NCBI RefSeq assembly: GCF_019720915.1
Contig: NZ_JAHKSI010000001.1
Coordinates: 1,426,001-1,490,000 of the forward strand
DNA from: Alkalihalobacillus sp. TS-13
Lineage (GTDB): Bacteria > Bacillota > Bacilli > Bacillales > Fictibacillaceae
Length of the DNA stretch: 64,000 bases
Direction: 5' to 3'
Shown: piece after piece, positions 36,806-46,650 of the stretch
How the letters are laid out: each line of letters begins with the position of its first letter
Numbering within the stretch: the stretch's first letter is position 1
Made by a program: the position numbers and the translations under genes
Notes under the pieces: model-generated
Database searches by the model: none
What the model was told of the DNA's origin: nothing
Seen by the model: the letters and a program-made list of their open reading frames with translations, nothing else

Positions 36806-36942
36806 TCCTTCTCCCATCCAGACTATACTGTCGGCTTCGGACTTTCACCGAATCCACCGTTACTGTAAGCAACGGGTCACGGACTGAAAAGCGTAATGGC
36901 TTTATCACCGCCGGTTGGGAATTTCACCCTACCCCGAAGGAA
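36806..36942 (-). ncRNA. FMN riboswitch (RFN element)
   Basis: On the minus strand the conserved aptamer blocks appear in order: TTCGGGGTAGGGTGAAATTC, ACCGGCGGTGAT, GTGGATTCGGTGAAAGTC and CCGACAGTATAGTCTGGATG, ending GGGAGAAGG. This is the standard RFN element, which binds FMN and represses riboflavin genes. About 200 nt separate it from the terminator, a long expression platform containing a nested hairpin near 36624-36662. Confidence 0.95.
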
Positions 36943-36962
36943 ATGTTTTTGATTGTACTTAC

Positions 36963-36991
36963 ATGTTACCCTTAATTTTTCTGTTAAGCAA
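36963..36991 (-). promoter_or_regulatory. rib operon promoter
   Basis: TTGCTT and TAACAT with 17-bp spacing lie just upstream of the FMN aptamer. The predicted transcript would start about 10 nt before the aptamer. Confidence 0.55.
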
Positions 36992-37231
36992 GGAAAAGGT
37001 GATATTTGAACAAAGACGAAGAAATCGTGTACGTGCATCGCCCTTTTCCATTTTATTGATGGATTGGTTGTTGCACTTAATTAGGCTTCTAAAGCTTTCA
37101 TAAAGCACTTATAGCCGGTTTTTCACGCTCAAACGGTCTTATGAAGCTCTCTTGTGTACATCACAGTTCCGTTTTCATCATTTCATATATTCAGATACCT
37201 CTTTTATGTAGGTTTCCGTTATTGTTAATAT

Positions 37232-37573
37232 AAAAAGGCTATTTTCTAAAAGTTTGTTGCTGTTGAAAAACGCTTTGCACTAATAAATATGTGTATGGAA
37301 ACTGTCAACGGTTGAAATATACGAGACTCCTACGGGAACAGCGAGCCAGGCGAGACCCCAACGTTTTTAAAAGGAACTTCGACTAAAAACCACCACTTCC
37401 TGTGGTGAGCGTCGAAGCCAGCAGAAGGAAAGCTTCCAAGAATTCTCATCGCAGACACGAAAATGATTTCATTTTTGTGTTGAGATCCTGTGCAAGTGAG
37501 GAGGCTTGTGGATCGCCCGTGGGAAGCGAGAGTATATTTCTTACTGCTTAGAAAACTTTACAAATAGAGCCTA
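37232..37573. repeat. interspersed repeat copy H (module 2)
   Basis: It starts ggctattttctaaaagttt and ends near aaaactttacaaatagagcc, which are imperfect inverted termini. Module 2 includes two hairpins: CCACCAC with GTGGTG enclosed by CTTCGAC/GTCGAAG, and ACACGAAAATG with CATTTTTGTGT. It lies between the rib promoter and ppiB. The 140 bp between it and the rib promoter shows no other feature. Confidence 0.8.
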
Positions 37574-37574
37574 T

Positions 37575-37605
37575 AAAAAAGATCGACCCTCAATGAGTCG
37601 ATCCC
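37575..37605 (-). terminator. ppiB terminator
   Basis: GATCGAC and GTCGATC stem, followed by six Ts on the minus strand. Confidence 0.8.
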
Positions 37606-37616
37606 TTCACTCTATT

Positions 37617-38051
37617 TTACTCTTCCCAGACTTTAACTTCTTTCATGACATCGCCATTTTGCGTGCGTAACACTGATTCCAGCCCATCTGTCACTTGACC
37701 GAAAACAGTATGTACACCGTCTAAATGCGGCTGGTTTTCATGAACGATGAAAAATTGACTTCCTCCAGTATTCTTTCCAGCATGGGCCATTGATAGAACC
37801 CCTGGTTTGTGCTTGTGTGGGTTACCTTCGGTTTCACAATCAATTGTGTACCCAGGACCGCCTGTTCCAGTTCCATTCGGGCAGCCTCCTTGAGAGACGA
37901 AACCAGGAATGACACGGTGGAAAGTCAATCCATTATAGAATCCTTCATTTGCAAGTTTTTCAAAGTTCGCTACTGTATTGGGCGCTTCTTCAGGAAAGAA
38001 TTCGATCAAGACTTTTTCACCATTCTCAAATTCGATACTACCTTTTTTCAT
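37617..38051 (-). CDS. ppiB: peptidyl-prolyl cis-trans isomerase PpiB (cyclophilin)
   Basis: A 144-residue cytoplasmic cyclophilin that speeds proline isomerisation during folding. The catalytic and cyclosporin-site residues lie in [13 protein letters not shown] and [24 protein letters not shown] precedes the ATG. It is a single gene between the rib operon and lysA, as in B. subtilis. Confidence 0.94.
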   Translation of the reverse strand: MKKGSIEFENGEKVLIEFFPEEAPNTVANFEKLANEGFYNGLTFHRVIPGFVSQGGCPNGTGTGGPGYTIDCETEGNPHKHKPGVLSMAHAGKNTGGSQFFIVHENQPHLDGVHTVFGQVTDGLESVLRTQNGDVMKEVKVWEE

Positions 38052-38112
38052 TTAACACACTCCTTTACAACAATAGTTCCATTGTATGTCTTTTCTATTG
38101 AGAAGTAAAGGT

Positions 38113-38138
38113 AAAACCCCTGTTGCGTACAGGGGTTA
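38113..38138 (-). terminator. lysA terminator
   Basis: AACCCCTGT and ACAGGGGTT form a 9-bp stem followed by TTT, overlapping the lysA stop codon. Confidence 0.8.
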
Positions 38139-39461
38139 AGAGCTTGATATGAGTGTTTTTTTAAGTGGTCTATCGTGTTGGATCAGATCCCGATAAGACT
38201 CTCTTTCGACGACCAGCTGCGCTTCTTCATTTTCCACGAATACGACTGCGGGTCTAGGTAATCTATTATAGTTGTTCGCCATTGCATAACCATATGCTCC
38301 TGTGCAGAACATCGCTAAAATATCTCCCTGGGACGTTTTCGGAAGCTCGATGTCATGGATCAGCATGTCTCCCGACTCACAGCATTTACCTGCAATCGAG
38401 ACTGTCTGCATGTTCTTTTGCTCCAGGCGGTTTGCAACGACCGCTTCATATTTTGCTTGATAAAGTGCTGGTCGGAGGTTATCAGTCATTCCTCCATCGA
38501 CAGCGACATAATTTCGGATACCAGGAATTCTTTTTTCCGATCCGATTGTATATAATGTCGTACCTGCCTCACCGACCAATGACCGGCCTGGCTCGATCCA
38601 AATTTCCGGCATATGGAGATTATGCTCTTCAACTTGTTTTTCCACTTCATCAATTAAAATGTTAAGTACATTTTCAATCGAAATCGACGTTTCATCTGAT
38701 GTATGAGCAATCCCGAACCCTCCGCCTAGATTGACGACTTCCGCTTCAAAATTATTCGACTTTTTCCATTCTGAAAGCTGATCAAACACTTTTTGAACAG
38801 CCATCACGAAACCATCCGCCTCGAAAATCTGTGAACCGATATGACAATGTACACCAAGTACTTCGAAATGATCTGAATTAAGACATTCGAGCAAAGCTTG
38901 ATCTGCTTGTTTACTTACAATATCAAAACCGAACTTAGAATCTTCCTGCCCAGTCAGAATATAATCATGCGTATGGGCTTCAATACCAGGTGTTATCCTC
39001 AAAAGGACAGGGATCACCTTATTCATCTCTTCCCCTACCTGCTTTAATAAATCCAATTCGTAAAAGTTATCGACAACGATGCAGCCTACTCCCTCTTTTA
39101 CAGCCATTTGAAGTTCCTCAAGAGTCTTGTTGTTCCCGTGAAAATGAATCTTTTCAGTCGGAAAGCCAGCTTGAAGTGCAGTGTAGAGTTCCCCAGCTGA
39201 TACGACATCAAGATATAGACCTTCCTCATTCATTACCTGGACAATTGCAACACTTGAGAAGGCTTTACTTGCATAGGCAACCTTCGCTTCAACTTTCCTT
39301 TTTTTAAAAGCAGATTGAAAAGCCTTTGCTTGTTCCCTGATTTTCGCAACATCATATACATAGAGCGGTGTGCCGAATTCTTTTGATAAATCAATCGTAT
39401 CTACTCCGCCGATTTCCAAATTTCCGAGTCTATTCATTTTTCCAGTTCCTAAAAATGCCAT
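38136..39461 (-). CDS. lysA: diaminopimelate decarboxylase
   Basis: A 441-residue PLP enzyme that makes lysine from meso-diaminopimelate. The PLP lysine is in VAYASKAF, and HGNNK, HCHIGSQI, GGGFGI and the CESGD substrate motif are all present. ATG 39461 with AGAGGAGA upstream gives the normal family N-terminus; the longer frame begins within the lysine riboswitch terminator. Expression is therefore expected to fall when lysine is plentiful. Confidence 0.95.
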   Translation of the reverse strand: MAFLGTGKMNRLGNLEIGGVDTIDLSKEFGTPLYVYDVAKIREQAKAFQSAFKKRKVEAKVAYASKAFSSVAIVQVMNEEGLYLDVVSAGELYTALQAGFPTEKIHFHGNNKTLEELQMAVKEGVGCIVVDNFYELDLLKQVGEEMNKVIPVLLRITPGIEAHTHDYILTGQEDSKFGFDIVSKQADQALLECLNSDHFEVLGVHCHIGSQIFEADGFVMAVQKVFDQLSEWKKSNNFEAEVVNLGGGFGIAHTSDETSISIENVLNILIDEVEKQVEEHNLHMPEIWIEPGRSLVGEAGTTLYTIGSEKRIPGIRNYVAVDGGMTDNLRPALYQAKYEAVVANRLEQKNMQTVSIAGKCCESGDMLIHDIELPKTSQGDILAMFCTGAYGYAMANNYNRLPRPAVVFVENEEAQLVVERESYRDLIQHDRPLKKTLISSS

Positions 39462-39516
39462 TGATCGTATTCTCCTCTCTCTATTTGGAGAGAGCGTATT
39501 AACTGATAAAAATACT

Positions 39517-39560
39517 AAAAACCAGCCTATGCAGTGGTACATACAAACTGGTTTTCAACC
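39517..39560 (-). terminator. terminator of the lysine riboswitch
   Basis: AAAACCAG and CTGGTTTTT close a hairpin with an inner TATG/CATA pairing, followed by Ts, between the aptamer and lysA. Confidence 0.75.
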
Positions 39561-39577
39561 CGTACCCTCATCAGTCG

Positions 39578-39740
39578 GAATAGCTCTCCACTACTTTAGT
39601 AGTGACAGTCCGTCACTTGTTCAGTAACGGCCCAGCAACCTTAATTGGGATTAAGGAAGCTTCGGCAAATCGACCTTTTATTGCCCGTCATCGCCCCCCC
39701 TGGCTATGAACAACTACTCATTCTCTTTGCGCCTCTACCC
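39578..39740 (-). ncRNA. lysine riboswitch (L box)
   Basis: On the minus strand the L-box landmarks occur in order: GTAGAGGCGC, then a GATGACGGG segment, TTTGCCGAAG, GGTTGCTGGG, GACTGTCACT and GTGGAGAGCTA. This pattern is specific to the lysine riboswitch. With the downstream terminator it forms a complete transcriptional switch before lysA. Confidence 0.93.
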
Positions 39741-39815
39741 CATTACGTTGAATGAGGCAATTATTAAATTAAAAACAACTTTAGCATAACTACTTGTTTG
39801 AATCAACACCTAATT

Positions 39816-41291
39816 TCAAGTATCTGATTGCTTTTTATGCTGCTGTGGGCGTACAATACTTGGCCGAACCTTTGATAATGGAACTGACACTCGGACCAAT
39901 ACTTGCATGAGCGCTTGTGGATTAAATGGGATGAAGGGCCATAAATATGGAGTATCCAAATTCTTAATGCTGCTCATGTAAAGCAATACGGCCGTACAAC
40001 CGATCATGAATCCGGGTACGTCGAAAAGGAAGACGAGGGTGATCAATATCAGTCTCACAATCTTATTAGCAACACTCAATTCATAACTCGGCGTGGAAAA
40101 TGAGCCGATTGCTGCAAGTGCAACATACAATATGACCTCTGAAACGAATAATCCGACATCGATTGCAATTTGTCCGATCAACACTGCTGCAATCAATCCC
40201 ATTGCTGTTGAAAGGGCGGATGGGGTATGAATTGCGGCCATCCTCAGAACGTCGATCCCAAGTTCTGCAAATATGATTTGAAGATAGATCGGAACATTCG
40301 AGTCTTTGGTTGGTCCTATAAAATCCAAGTGTTCCGGAAGGAGATTTTTATTTAGTACGAACAATAACCAAATCGGTAATAAAAAAATAGAAGTGAGCAT
40401 CCCTCCAAATCGGATCCATCTCAGAAATGCACCAATCATCGGTGTCTGTCGATATTCCTCTGCATGCTGGACATGGTGGAAGAATGTCGTAGGGGTGATG
40501 ATGACACTCGGGGACGTATCAACAAATATGAGAACATGCCCTTCCAAAAGGTGAGTGGCGGCAACATCTGGACGTTCTGTATAACGGACCAGGGGATATG
40601 GATTCCAGCCTTGCTTCACCAGGAATTCTTCAACCGTCTTATCAGCCATCGGAATCCCATCGATACGAATTCCTGACAGTTCATTTCTTATCGTTTCAAT
40701 CAAGCCAGGGTCTGCTACGTCTTCCAAGTAAGAGATGCATACATCTGTTTTTGAACGATCACCTACTTGCATGATTTCATTACGTAAGCGTTCATCCCTT
40801 AAACGCCGTCTAGTTAAGGCTGTATTTTCTACAATATTTTCAGTATATCCGTCACGGGAACCACGGACGACTTTCTCGACATCAGGCTCTTCTGGTGACC
40901 GTCCTGGATAATTTCTTACATCGACAATGAAGCCTTCATTATGCCCATCGATTAATACAGCTACTAATCCTGAAAGGACCCGGTCAATAACCTCATCAAG
41001 GTTTTTAGCCGTAGAAACCTGTTGATGCGCAAGATGATTTTTGATGACATCTTTCGCTTTAGCGCTTGTCCGGTATTCATGATCAGCTTCAAGTAATTCT
41101 TTTAAAAGCATGATGATGAATTCACTGTCACACAAACCTGTGCAGTAATATATCTGGACTTCTTTATTCAAGATGTTCATTTTGCGAACACCGACGTCAA
41201 AGCTTTTTCCAATCCCCATCTTATTTTTCAGGAACTCTTCATTCTCGGCGATTTTTTTATGGATCGGTGTTTCTTCTTTTTTGGGATGCAT
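39816..41291 (-). CDS. spoVAF: SpoVAF, spore germination-associated membrane protein
   Basis: A 491-residue GerA-A-type membrane protein: a soluble N-terminal domain of about 280 residues and then around five transmembrane helices. In B. subtilis SpoVAF works with germinant receptors and the SpoVA channel. ATG 41291 follows AAGGAG by 8 nt; the GTG at 41300 overlaps that site. It overlaps spoVAEA by about 35 nt and is the last gene of the spoVA operon. Confidence 0.93.
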   Translation of the reverse strand: MHPKKEETPIHKKIAENEEFLKNKMGIGKSFDVGVRKMNILNKEVQIYYCTGLCDSEFIIMLLKELLEADHEYRTSAKAKDVIKNHLAHQQVSTAKNLDEVIDRVLSGLVAVLIDGHNEGFIVDVRNYPGRSPEEPDVEKVVRGSRDGYTENIVENTALTRRRLRDERLRNEIMQVGDRSKTDVCISYLEDVADPGLIETIRNELSGIRIDGIPMADKTVEEFLVKQGWNPYPLVRYTERPDVAATHLLEGHVLIFVDTSPSVIITPTTFFHHVQHAEEYRQTPMIGAFLRWIRFGGMLTSIFLLPIWLLFVLNKNLLPEHLDFIGPTKDSNVPIYLQIIFAELGIDVLRMAAIHTPSALSTAMGLIAAVLIGQIAIDVGLFVSEVILYVALAAIGSFSTPSYELSVANKIVRLILITLVFLFDVPGFMIGCTAVLLYMSSIKNLDTPYLWPFIPFNPQALMQVLVRVSVPLSKVRPSIVRPQQHKKQSDT

Positions 41292-41847
41292 TTCGAGCAC
41301 TCCTTTCTAAGATGAGTTGGACTGCTTGTCTTGTGATCGGGGCTCCTCTTTCAGCGGTATCGACGCCATACATTTTACCGATATCTCCTATACCAACGAT
41401 GAACGGGAGATCCAGTTCATCGAGGACGTACACTGTGTCACCATCCAAACGGCCAAATTCCATATCTGGCAAACCACTCTTATCCACACCGTAAGAGGAC
41501 AACTCGCCGAAACGATCGATACTGACATCAACATGTGTCCACTCGGCAAGATGGGTTTTGGAGGCGACTGCAATTGCCCCAAGAACTTCGATGTCTGGAT
41601 GGTTCGCTACTTCACGCATCGCCCTTTCTCCAGGACCTTCCCCGCGATATCCACAATCATCAAACATGACCAGCACAGGATCATATGGTGTTGAGAGGAT
41701 CATTGTGACAAGCTCCTCTCCTGTTATCCTGGTCGGATTTCCCCAGGATTGGGAGATACAACGCCCTCCAATGTCTTTGGCGACTTGCTCCACCGCTTTT
41801 AAAGCGTATAAATCTCCATCGGTAATCATGATGACTTGTTTTTTCAT
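41257..41847 (-). CDS. spoVAEA: SpoVAEA (SpoVAEa)
   Basis: A 196-residue soluble protein of the SpoVAEa family, containing the conserved [16 protein letters not shown] and [19 protein letters not shown] stretches. It is exposed on the spore inner membrane in B. subtilis and is part of the machinery for dipicolinic acid handling. It is encoded between spoVAEB and spoVAF with a 6-nt gap and an overlap respectively. Confidence 0.92.
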   Translation of the reverse strand: MKKQVIMITDGDLYALKAVEQVAKDIGGRCISQSWGNPTRITGEELVTMILSTPYDPVLVMFDDCGYRGEGPGERAMREVANHPDIEVLGAIAVASKTHLAEWTHVDVSIDRFGELSSYGVDKSGLPDMEFGRLDGDTVYVLDELDLPFIVGIGDIGKMYGVDTAERGAPITRQAVQLILERSARNASQKRRNTDP

Positions 41848-41853
41848 GTCTAA

Positions 41854-42207
41854 TCATCCTTTAGGTTTAAAAAGAACAGCCACGATGAAACCGAACAGTA
41901 TAGCTGATGAAATTCCAGCAGAAGTCAGCTGGAATATCCCCATTGCTATACCGATAAATCCATGCTCATCCGCTTCTGCCATCGCACCATGAAGGAGAGA
42001 ATGTCCGAAGCTGGTAATGGGAACTGTTGCTCCTGCACCAGCAAACTGGATCAATTTGTCGTAAAGTCCGAATCCATCAAGAGCAGCACCTGCTACAACA
42101 AAGCTTGAGGTGACATGAGCCGGTGTAAGTTTGAAAATATCCATCAACAGCTGGCCCACTACACAAATGAGCCCACCTACTACGAATGCAATAAAATACT
42201 CAATCAT
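41854..42207 (-). CDS. spoVAEB: SpoVAEB membrane subunit
   Basis: A 117-residue membrane protein with three to four helices, related to SpoVAC in the [24 protein letters not shown] and [19 protein letters not shown] regions. It contributes to the channel that moves calcium-dipicolinic acid. It overlaps the end of spoVAD by 8 nt. Confidence 0.92.
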   Translation of the reverse strand: MIEYFIAFVVGGLICVVGQLLMDIFKLTPAHVTSSFVVAGAALDGFGLYDKLIQFAGAGATVPITSFGHSLLHGAMAEADEHGFIGIAMGIFQLTSAGISSAILFGFIVAVLFKPKG

Positions 42208-43225
42208 TCATACCACCTCCATCAGCAGCTTCCAGAACGACTCCATGAGCAATTGTGGGAATCGTTTCTTTCTGCTGGACCATCGTCGGATTCATCAAAG
42301 CCCCTGTGGCTACAACAAAAATCCGCTTCAGCTTTCCTTCTTTCAATTCTTTGAGAAGGTGTCCATACGTCACAACAGCTGAACATGCACACCCGCTTCC
42401 TCCAGCAAATACAGGTTGGTCAGGGCGATATACCAATAAACCGCAATCCTGATGGTTGGATGATAAATCATGATTTTTCTCTTGTAACAATTGAAGCAAG
42501 ATCGGTGAACCGACTGCTGATAGGTCACCTGTCACGATCAAATCATAATCACTCGGTTTACGACCTGTATCTTCCAAATGTGCAGCAATCGTATCAGCTG
42601 CAGCCGGAGCCATTGCTGAACCCATATCAAAAGGATCAGTAATACCTAAATCCATAACCCGGCCTATGGTAGCCATAGTAACTTTGATCGGTGATGGCTG
42701 TGTACTGACAATGGATGCACCTGCCCCTGTTACCGTATAGGTCGCTGAATCAGGTTTTTGACCGCCGTATTCCGTAGGATATCGGAATTGTCTCTCTGCA
42801 GTGGCATTGTGACTGCTAACCGCTGTCAGCACTGTATTGGCAAAATCCCCATCGATTAATGCAGAGGCTAAAGCCAGAGTCTCCATAGATGTAGAGCACG
42901 CCCCGAACAGCCCTAAGTATGGAATCTGGTTTTTACGTGCTGTGTAGTTGGCGATGACAGTCTGGTTGATAAGATCTCCTGACAGAAACAAATCCATTTC
43001 CTGTGGTGTTTTTCCGGCTTTTTGCAAGCAGATATCAATCGCTTGCTCCATCAAATGACGTTCTGCAAGTTCCCAATTAGCTTGTCCACAATGGAGTTCA
43101 TCGAACGTAATATCATAGGTTTCACTCAACGGTCCTGCCGCCTCATCTGGACCGACAGCAGTACCAGTTGCATTGATATATAACGGTTTTGTATATGTCC
43201 ACGTTTGTTTACCTGTAAGCTTCAT
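42200..43225 (-). CDS. spoVAD: SpoVAD, dipicolinic acid-binding protein
   Basis: A 341-residue thiolase-fold protein known to bind dipicolinic acid and needed for its uptake into the forespore. The [15 protein letters not shown] and [19 protein letters not shown] regions are typical. It has no membrane helices and sits on the inner membrane with SpoVAC/E. AGGAGG precedes the ATG. Confidence 0.93.
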   Translation of the reverse strand: MKLTGKQTWTYTKPLYINATGTAVGPDEAAGPLSETYDITFDELHCGQANWELAERHLMEQAIDICLQKAGKTPQEMDLFLSGDLINQTVIANYTARKNQIPYLGLFGACSTSMETLALASALIDGDFANTVLTAVSSHNATAERQFRYPTEYGGQKPDSATYTVTGAGASIVSTQPSPIKVTMATIGRVMDLGITDPFDMGSAMAPAAADTIAAHLEDTGRKPSDYDLIVTGDLSAVGSPILLQLLQEKNHDLSSNHQDCGLLVYRPDQPVFAGGSGCACSAVVTYGHLLKELKEGKLKRIFVVATGALMNPTMVQQKETIPTIAHGVVLEAADGGGMND

Positions 43226-43247
43226 TTGTTGTTTATCCTCCTAGGGC

Positions 43248-43712
43248 TTAAAATACTATCTGGAATAAGTAACGGATCATTCCGATCACATAAGCCGCAA
43301 CAGCGCCGAATACAATTACAGCTCCTGCCAGCTTAAAGAGGTTCGTTGCCACACCGAGCACAATCCCCTCACTTTTATGTTCCAGGGCCGCACTCGTTAC
43401 TGCGTTTGCGAACCCTGTGACTGGAACGATGGATCCCGCACCAGAAAATTGTCCGATCTTATCATAGATCCCGATTCCAGTAAGCAATGCTGCAGCAAGA
43501 ATCAAGGTTGCTACTGTCGGGTTTCCGGCAGTCTTCTCCGTGAAATTGAAGAAGGTGATATAAAAGTTCGTGATCCCCTGTCCGATCGCACATATAAGAC
43601 CCCCGATCAGAAAAGCTTTTATACAATTCCATACATACGGTGGTTTCGGTTGTAAGGGTTTGATCTTTTCCTTGTAAGCTTGTTGCTCTGGTGACAATTT
43701 ATTTTTACCCAT
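43248..43712 (-). CDS. spoVAC: SpoVAC, membrane channel subunit
   Basis: A 154-residue membrane protein with about four helices. B. subtilis SpoVAC behaves as a mechanosensitive channel that releases dipicolinic acid in germination. The FLIGGLICAIGQGITNFY and FSGAGSIVPVTGFANAV motifs are conserved with SpoVAEB. AAGGAG precedes the ATG. Confidence 0.93.
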   Translation of the reverse strand: MGKNKLSPEQQAYKEKIKPLQPKPPYVWNCIKAFLIGGLICAIGQGITNFYITFFNFTEKTAGNPTVATLILAAALLTGIGIYDKIGQFSGAGSIVPVTGFANAVTSAALEHKSEGIVLGVATNLFKLAGAVIVFGAVAAYVIGMIRYLFQIVF

Positions 43713-43744
43713 GTCTTACAGCTCCTTCTATACCTTTTGAAAAA

Positions 43745-44167
43745 TTACAGTTGCACGAAGAAAATCCAATGGAACAGAGAACCTACTACTTTTCCGAACA
43801 GAATCGCCATCAGGAGGATGAGAACTTGTTCTTTGAATCCGACACGTTTCATCAAAATTGGAAGTACGTTCAGCACTTCTGTTAATGCAGCCGCCAGCAT
43901 GCCGATAAAAGTTCCGCTTGCAATACCGATCGGAATCAGAAGCCATTGGCTAGAAGAGATGGTGAGATCTCTCAATCCATACCAACTTGAAAATAAGACG
44001 CCCGTAATGATGCCGATTTCGTAGCCTTTTAATTTTGAATACGTTTTTGTAATCTGCATCAGCCTTGGAATAATACCGAAAACCGTCAGAATTGCGACAA
44101 AACCTGCTCCCACAGCAAGCCCCCCGCCCAAACCTATCAACATGACGATAATGATTTTAATTGTCAT
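43745..44167 (-). CDS. spoVAB: SpoVAB membrane protein
   Basis: A 140-residue membrane protein with four to five helices and the conserved GGGLAVGAGFVAILTVFGIIPRLMQ stretch. ATG 44167 gives a length like the B. subtilis protein and overlaps the spoVAA end by 11 nt; the upstream in-frame ATG at 44197 has no ribosome-binding site. It is an essential part of the spoVA operon, with a detailed role unknown. Confidence 0.9.
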   Translation of the reverse strand: MTIKIIIVMLIGLGGGLAVGAGFVAILTVFGIIPRLMQITKTYSKLKGYEIGIITGVLFSSWYGLRDLTISSSQWLLIPIGIASGTFIGMLAAALTEVLNVLPILMKRVGFKEQVLILLMAILFGKVVGSLFHWIFFVQL

Positions 44168-44780
44168 GAGCTTTCTTCTCGTTTTCTTTGTTCTCATTCA
44201 TGATGACGTACTGATCCAGATCCTGTTGGTAGTTGAACATTTCCACTTCAAGTGGGCTTGGTTCTTCATTAAAACGTTTTTTGAAAATATGGTTGAAAAA
44301 GAGCACCATCCCTAATCCAAGTCCCAAAGAATACGGAACTTGTAAAAGAAGCGGGTAATCGTTCTCCCGTCCTGTGACCAGGTAGTAGATCTTTTGGTGA
44401 ACCTGCTGCATGCTGACATCCTCATGGAAATTCATAATTGCAAGTGCAGCACCAATGAATAGCAAGAGCCAAACGACCACAAAATAAACCCCAGTAATTT
44501 TCGATTGCTTATACTGGACTTCTACGATCGATTGAGGCGTACCGACAGTTTGAATATCCAAACTCGGAAATCGCTCTTTAATGGCCTTTAGAACTTTCAT
44601 AAGATCGATGATAACGATGGTCTTATCTTCCACTGTGATTTTATGAACCGTCATATGACCAATTTCTTGAATGACATCTTCAGGGCCGACAAGTTGAGCA
44701 AGATCTTTGATTCGTATCGTCTGTCCAGGAGAAGCAAGAAGCCTATGCCGCATACGTAAATAAACCGCTTCAACTTCCAA
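44157..44780 (-). CDS. spoVAA: SpoVAA membrane protein
   Basis: About 207 residues: a soluble N-terminal domain followed by two transmembrane helices and a conserved C-terminal FKKRFNEEPSPLEVEMFNYQ segment. The start is TTG at 44780, 7 nt after AAGGGGGGG, which reproduces the usual MxxxxYLRMRHRLL N-terminus. The longer frame to 44843 overlaps the sigma-G promoter and is rejected. It is the first gene of the spoVA operon. Confidence 0.92.
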   Translation of the reverse strand: MEVEAVYLRMRHRLLASPGQTIRIKDLAQLVGPEDVIQEIGHMTVHKITVEDKTIVIIDLMKVLKAIKERFPSLDIQTVGTPQSIVEVQYKQSKITGVYFVVVWLLLFIGAALAIMNFHEDVSMQQVHQKIYYLVTGRENDYPLLLQVPYSLGLGLGMVLFFNHIFKKRFNEEPSPLEVEMFNYQQDLDQYVIMNENKENEKKAHDN

Positions 44781-44815
44781 AGAAAGTCCCCCCCTTATGT
44801 CAATTCGTTTATATG

Positions 44816-44846
44816 TAGTATGTTTCTTCCAAACCACTCTCATTCT
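44816..44846 (-). promoter_or_regulatory. sigma-G promoter for the spoVA operon
   Basis: The -10 CATACTA matches the sigma-G consensus exactly, with AGAATG 18 bp upstream as the -35. It is positioned about 35 bp before the spoVAA start, fitting forespore expression. Confidence 0.75.
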
Positions 44847-45044
44847 GTATGCCCAACCTATCCATTAATTACCTTTTAGGTTGGAGCAGTCAATTAAAAG
44901 TCAGGAATAGCATGTAATGAAGAAAAATGACGGATGAAGAGGGAAAATATTGTCAATAAGTGGAGAAAAAAGCGGAATTTATAATTTTTGTTGCGGACTA
45001 TAGTCAACATCCCATGATAATCTACACGATTTTTTATTTTCTAT

Positions 45045-45372
45045 ATTGTTGATGTTAGCGAAATTCACTCCCTTTCCGCGGGCAAACGAAAAGCGGAAGC
45101 GACCCGATTATTCACGCAGGTGACTGGAAAACTGACGAGGAGGCTCGAACCAAACAAAGACTTGGTTCTGCGTGAGCTCACTCATAAGGATGTCAATCAA
45201 TGTGTCGACTGCCGCAGGAAGTTTGAAGGGTCTAAGTGACTGGTCGCTGAGCTAGACATCACTTCCTTGCATTACCTACTTCCGCAAGCCTACTCACTTG
45301 CACAGGATGTGTTGGCTTGTCTAGCCTGGCTCGCTTTTCCCGAAGAAGTGTCGTAAATTTCGCATAAAGAAG
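45045..45372. repeat. interspersed repeat copy I (module 1, inverted)
   Basis: The ends are attcactccctttccgcggg and the aagtgtcgtaaatttcg block. Module 1 is in the same orientation as in G. A one-base deletion relative to E shifts the reading frame, so the E/G frame is not preserved. It lies between sigF and spoVAA. About 190 bp between it and the spoVA promoter contains only a CCAACCT/AGGTTGG inverted repeat (near 44853-44884). Confidence 0.8.
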
Positions 45373-45419
45373 TTTTATTAATGATTTCCCAATATCGTTT
45401 TAAAAGAGCTTTTAAAAAC

Positions 45420-45463
45420 AAAAACCCGGATAGACGATTCACTCGTCCATCTGGGTTTTCATC
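45420..45463 (-). terminator. terminator after sigF
   Basis: AAACCCAGATGGACGA pairs with TCGTCTATCCGGGTTT, followed by Ts, overlapping the sigF 3' end. Confidence 0.88.
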
Positions 45464-46197
45464 TCACGGAGTATTTTCTTTTCCAGCCTTGAAACTTGCA
45501 CTTGTGATATTCCAAGCCTTGTAGCTACCTCAGACTGCGTCTGATCCTTATAATATCTTAGATAGACGATCAATCTCTCACGTTCATTCAAAGTCTGGAT
45601 TGCTTCCTTCAAAGCAATCTGATCAAACCACTTTGTATCACCCTGATCTGAAATTTGATCAAGCAATGTAATCGGATCTCCATCATTTTCATAAACGGTT
45701 TCATGAATCGAGGATGGGGCACGGACAGCTTCCTGTGCCATCACGACATCTTCAGGACTGATCTCTAGTTTCGTCGCAATTTCATTCACGGTTGGATTGC
45801 GGCCAAACTCTTTCGATAGTTCATCCCGCACTTTTCGGACTTTATTACCGAGTTCTTTCAAGGATCGGCTTACTTTGACCGTGCCATCATCCCTTATGAA
45901 CCGCTGGATCTCTCCAATGATCATTGGGACTGCATAGGTCGAAAATTTTACGTCATAACTAAGATCAAATTTATCTACAGATTTTAGCAGTCCGATACTT
46001 CCAATTTGGAAAAGGTCATCCGGTTCGTACCCTCTGTTCAAAAAGCGTTGTACAACAGACCAGACCAACCGCATGTTCTTCTCTACGATGGTATCTCTTG
46101 CTGTCTGATCGCCTTCCTGACTTCGTTGGATCAATTCTTTCATTTCCTTGTCATTGAGGTACGTGGTTTTTTTATCTTGTTTGACGTCCAAATCCAT
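45439..46197 (-). CDS. sigF: forespore RNA polymerase sigma factor SigF
   Basis: A 252-residue sigma-70 family factor with regions 2, 3 and 4 (DDLFQIGSIGLLKSVDKFD in region 2; ATRLGISQVQVSRLEKKIL in region 4). It directs the first forespore transcription and is held by SpoIIAB. AAGGAG precedes the ATG. It is third in the spoIIA operon. In B. subtilis spoVA also lies downstream of sigF; here a repeat lies between them. Confidence 0.96.
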   Translation of the reverse strand: MDLDVKQDKKTTYLNDKEMKELIQRSQEGDQTARDTIVEKNMRLVWSVVQRFLNRGYEPDDLFQIGSIGLLKSVDKFDLSYDVKFSTYAVPMIIGEIQRFIRDDGTVKVSRSLKELGNKVRKVRDELSKEFGRNPTVNEIATKLEISPEDVVMAQEAVRAPSSIHETVYENDGDPITLLDQISDQGDTKWFDQIALKEAIQTLNERERLIVYLRYYKDQTQSEVATRLGISQVQVSRLEKKILREMKTQMDE

Positions 46198-46209
46198 AGG
46201 CTATGCTCC

Positions 46210-46650
46210 TTAATTACAAAGCGCTTTGTGATTTGTCAAGTACTTCTTCAAACGGATGGTAGTGCCGAAGGACTTTTCTGTTTCAATTTCGATTTGGTCC
46301 ATGAAATTTTCCATGATTGTAAAACCCATCCCGGATCTTTCAAGTTCTGGCTTTGTCGTGAACAAAGGCTGTCGCGCTTCGTCCAGATCATCGATTCCGA
46401 CTCCTTCATCACGGATCATCAATTCAACACACCCATCTTCTAAAATGCATTCGATGTAGACCATTCCATCAGCGTTGTTATCGTATCCATGAATGATTGC
46501 ATTCGTAACTGCTTCTGAAACGACAGTCTTGATTTCAGTCAATTCATCTACTGTAGGGTCGAGTTGTGCGATGAAGGATGCAACTGTGACCCTTGCAAAG
46601 GATTCATTTTCACTACGTGCAGAGAATTCCATTTTCATGACATTTTTCAT
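46210..46650 (-). CDS. spoIIAB: anti-sigma-F factor / kinase SpoIIAB
   Basis: A 146-residue GHKL-type serine kinase that binds SigF and phosphorylates SpoIIAA. The N-box ([12 protein letters not shown]), the [10 protein letters not shown]1 region and the [15 protein letters not shown]2 region are intact. It shares one base with the spoIIAA stop, which supports equal translation of the two partners. Confidence 0.96.
   Translation of the reverse strand: MKNVMKMEFSARSENESFARVTVASFIAQLDPTVDELTEIKTVVSEAVTNAIIHGYDNNADGMVYIECILEDGCVELMIRDEGVGIDDLDEARQPLFTTKPELERSGMGFTIMENFMDQIEIETEKSFGTTIRLKKYLTNHKALCN

Noticed and set aside
39461-39542. 27-codon N-terminal extension of LysA
   Set aside because: It lies in the lysine riboswitch terminator; ATG 39461 has AGAGGAGA upstream and matches the family N-terminus.
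44852-44884. CCAACCT/AGGTTGG inverted repeat upstream of spoVAA as a terminator
   Set aside because: The loop is long and no T run follows on either strand; its role is unclear.
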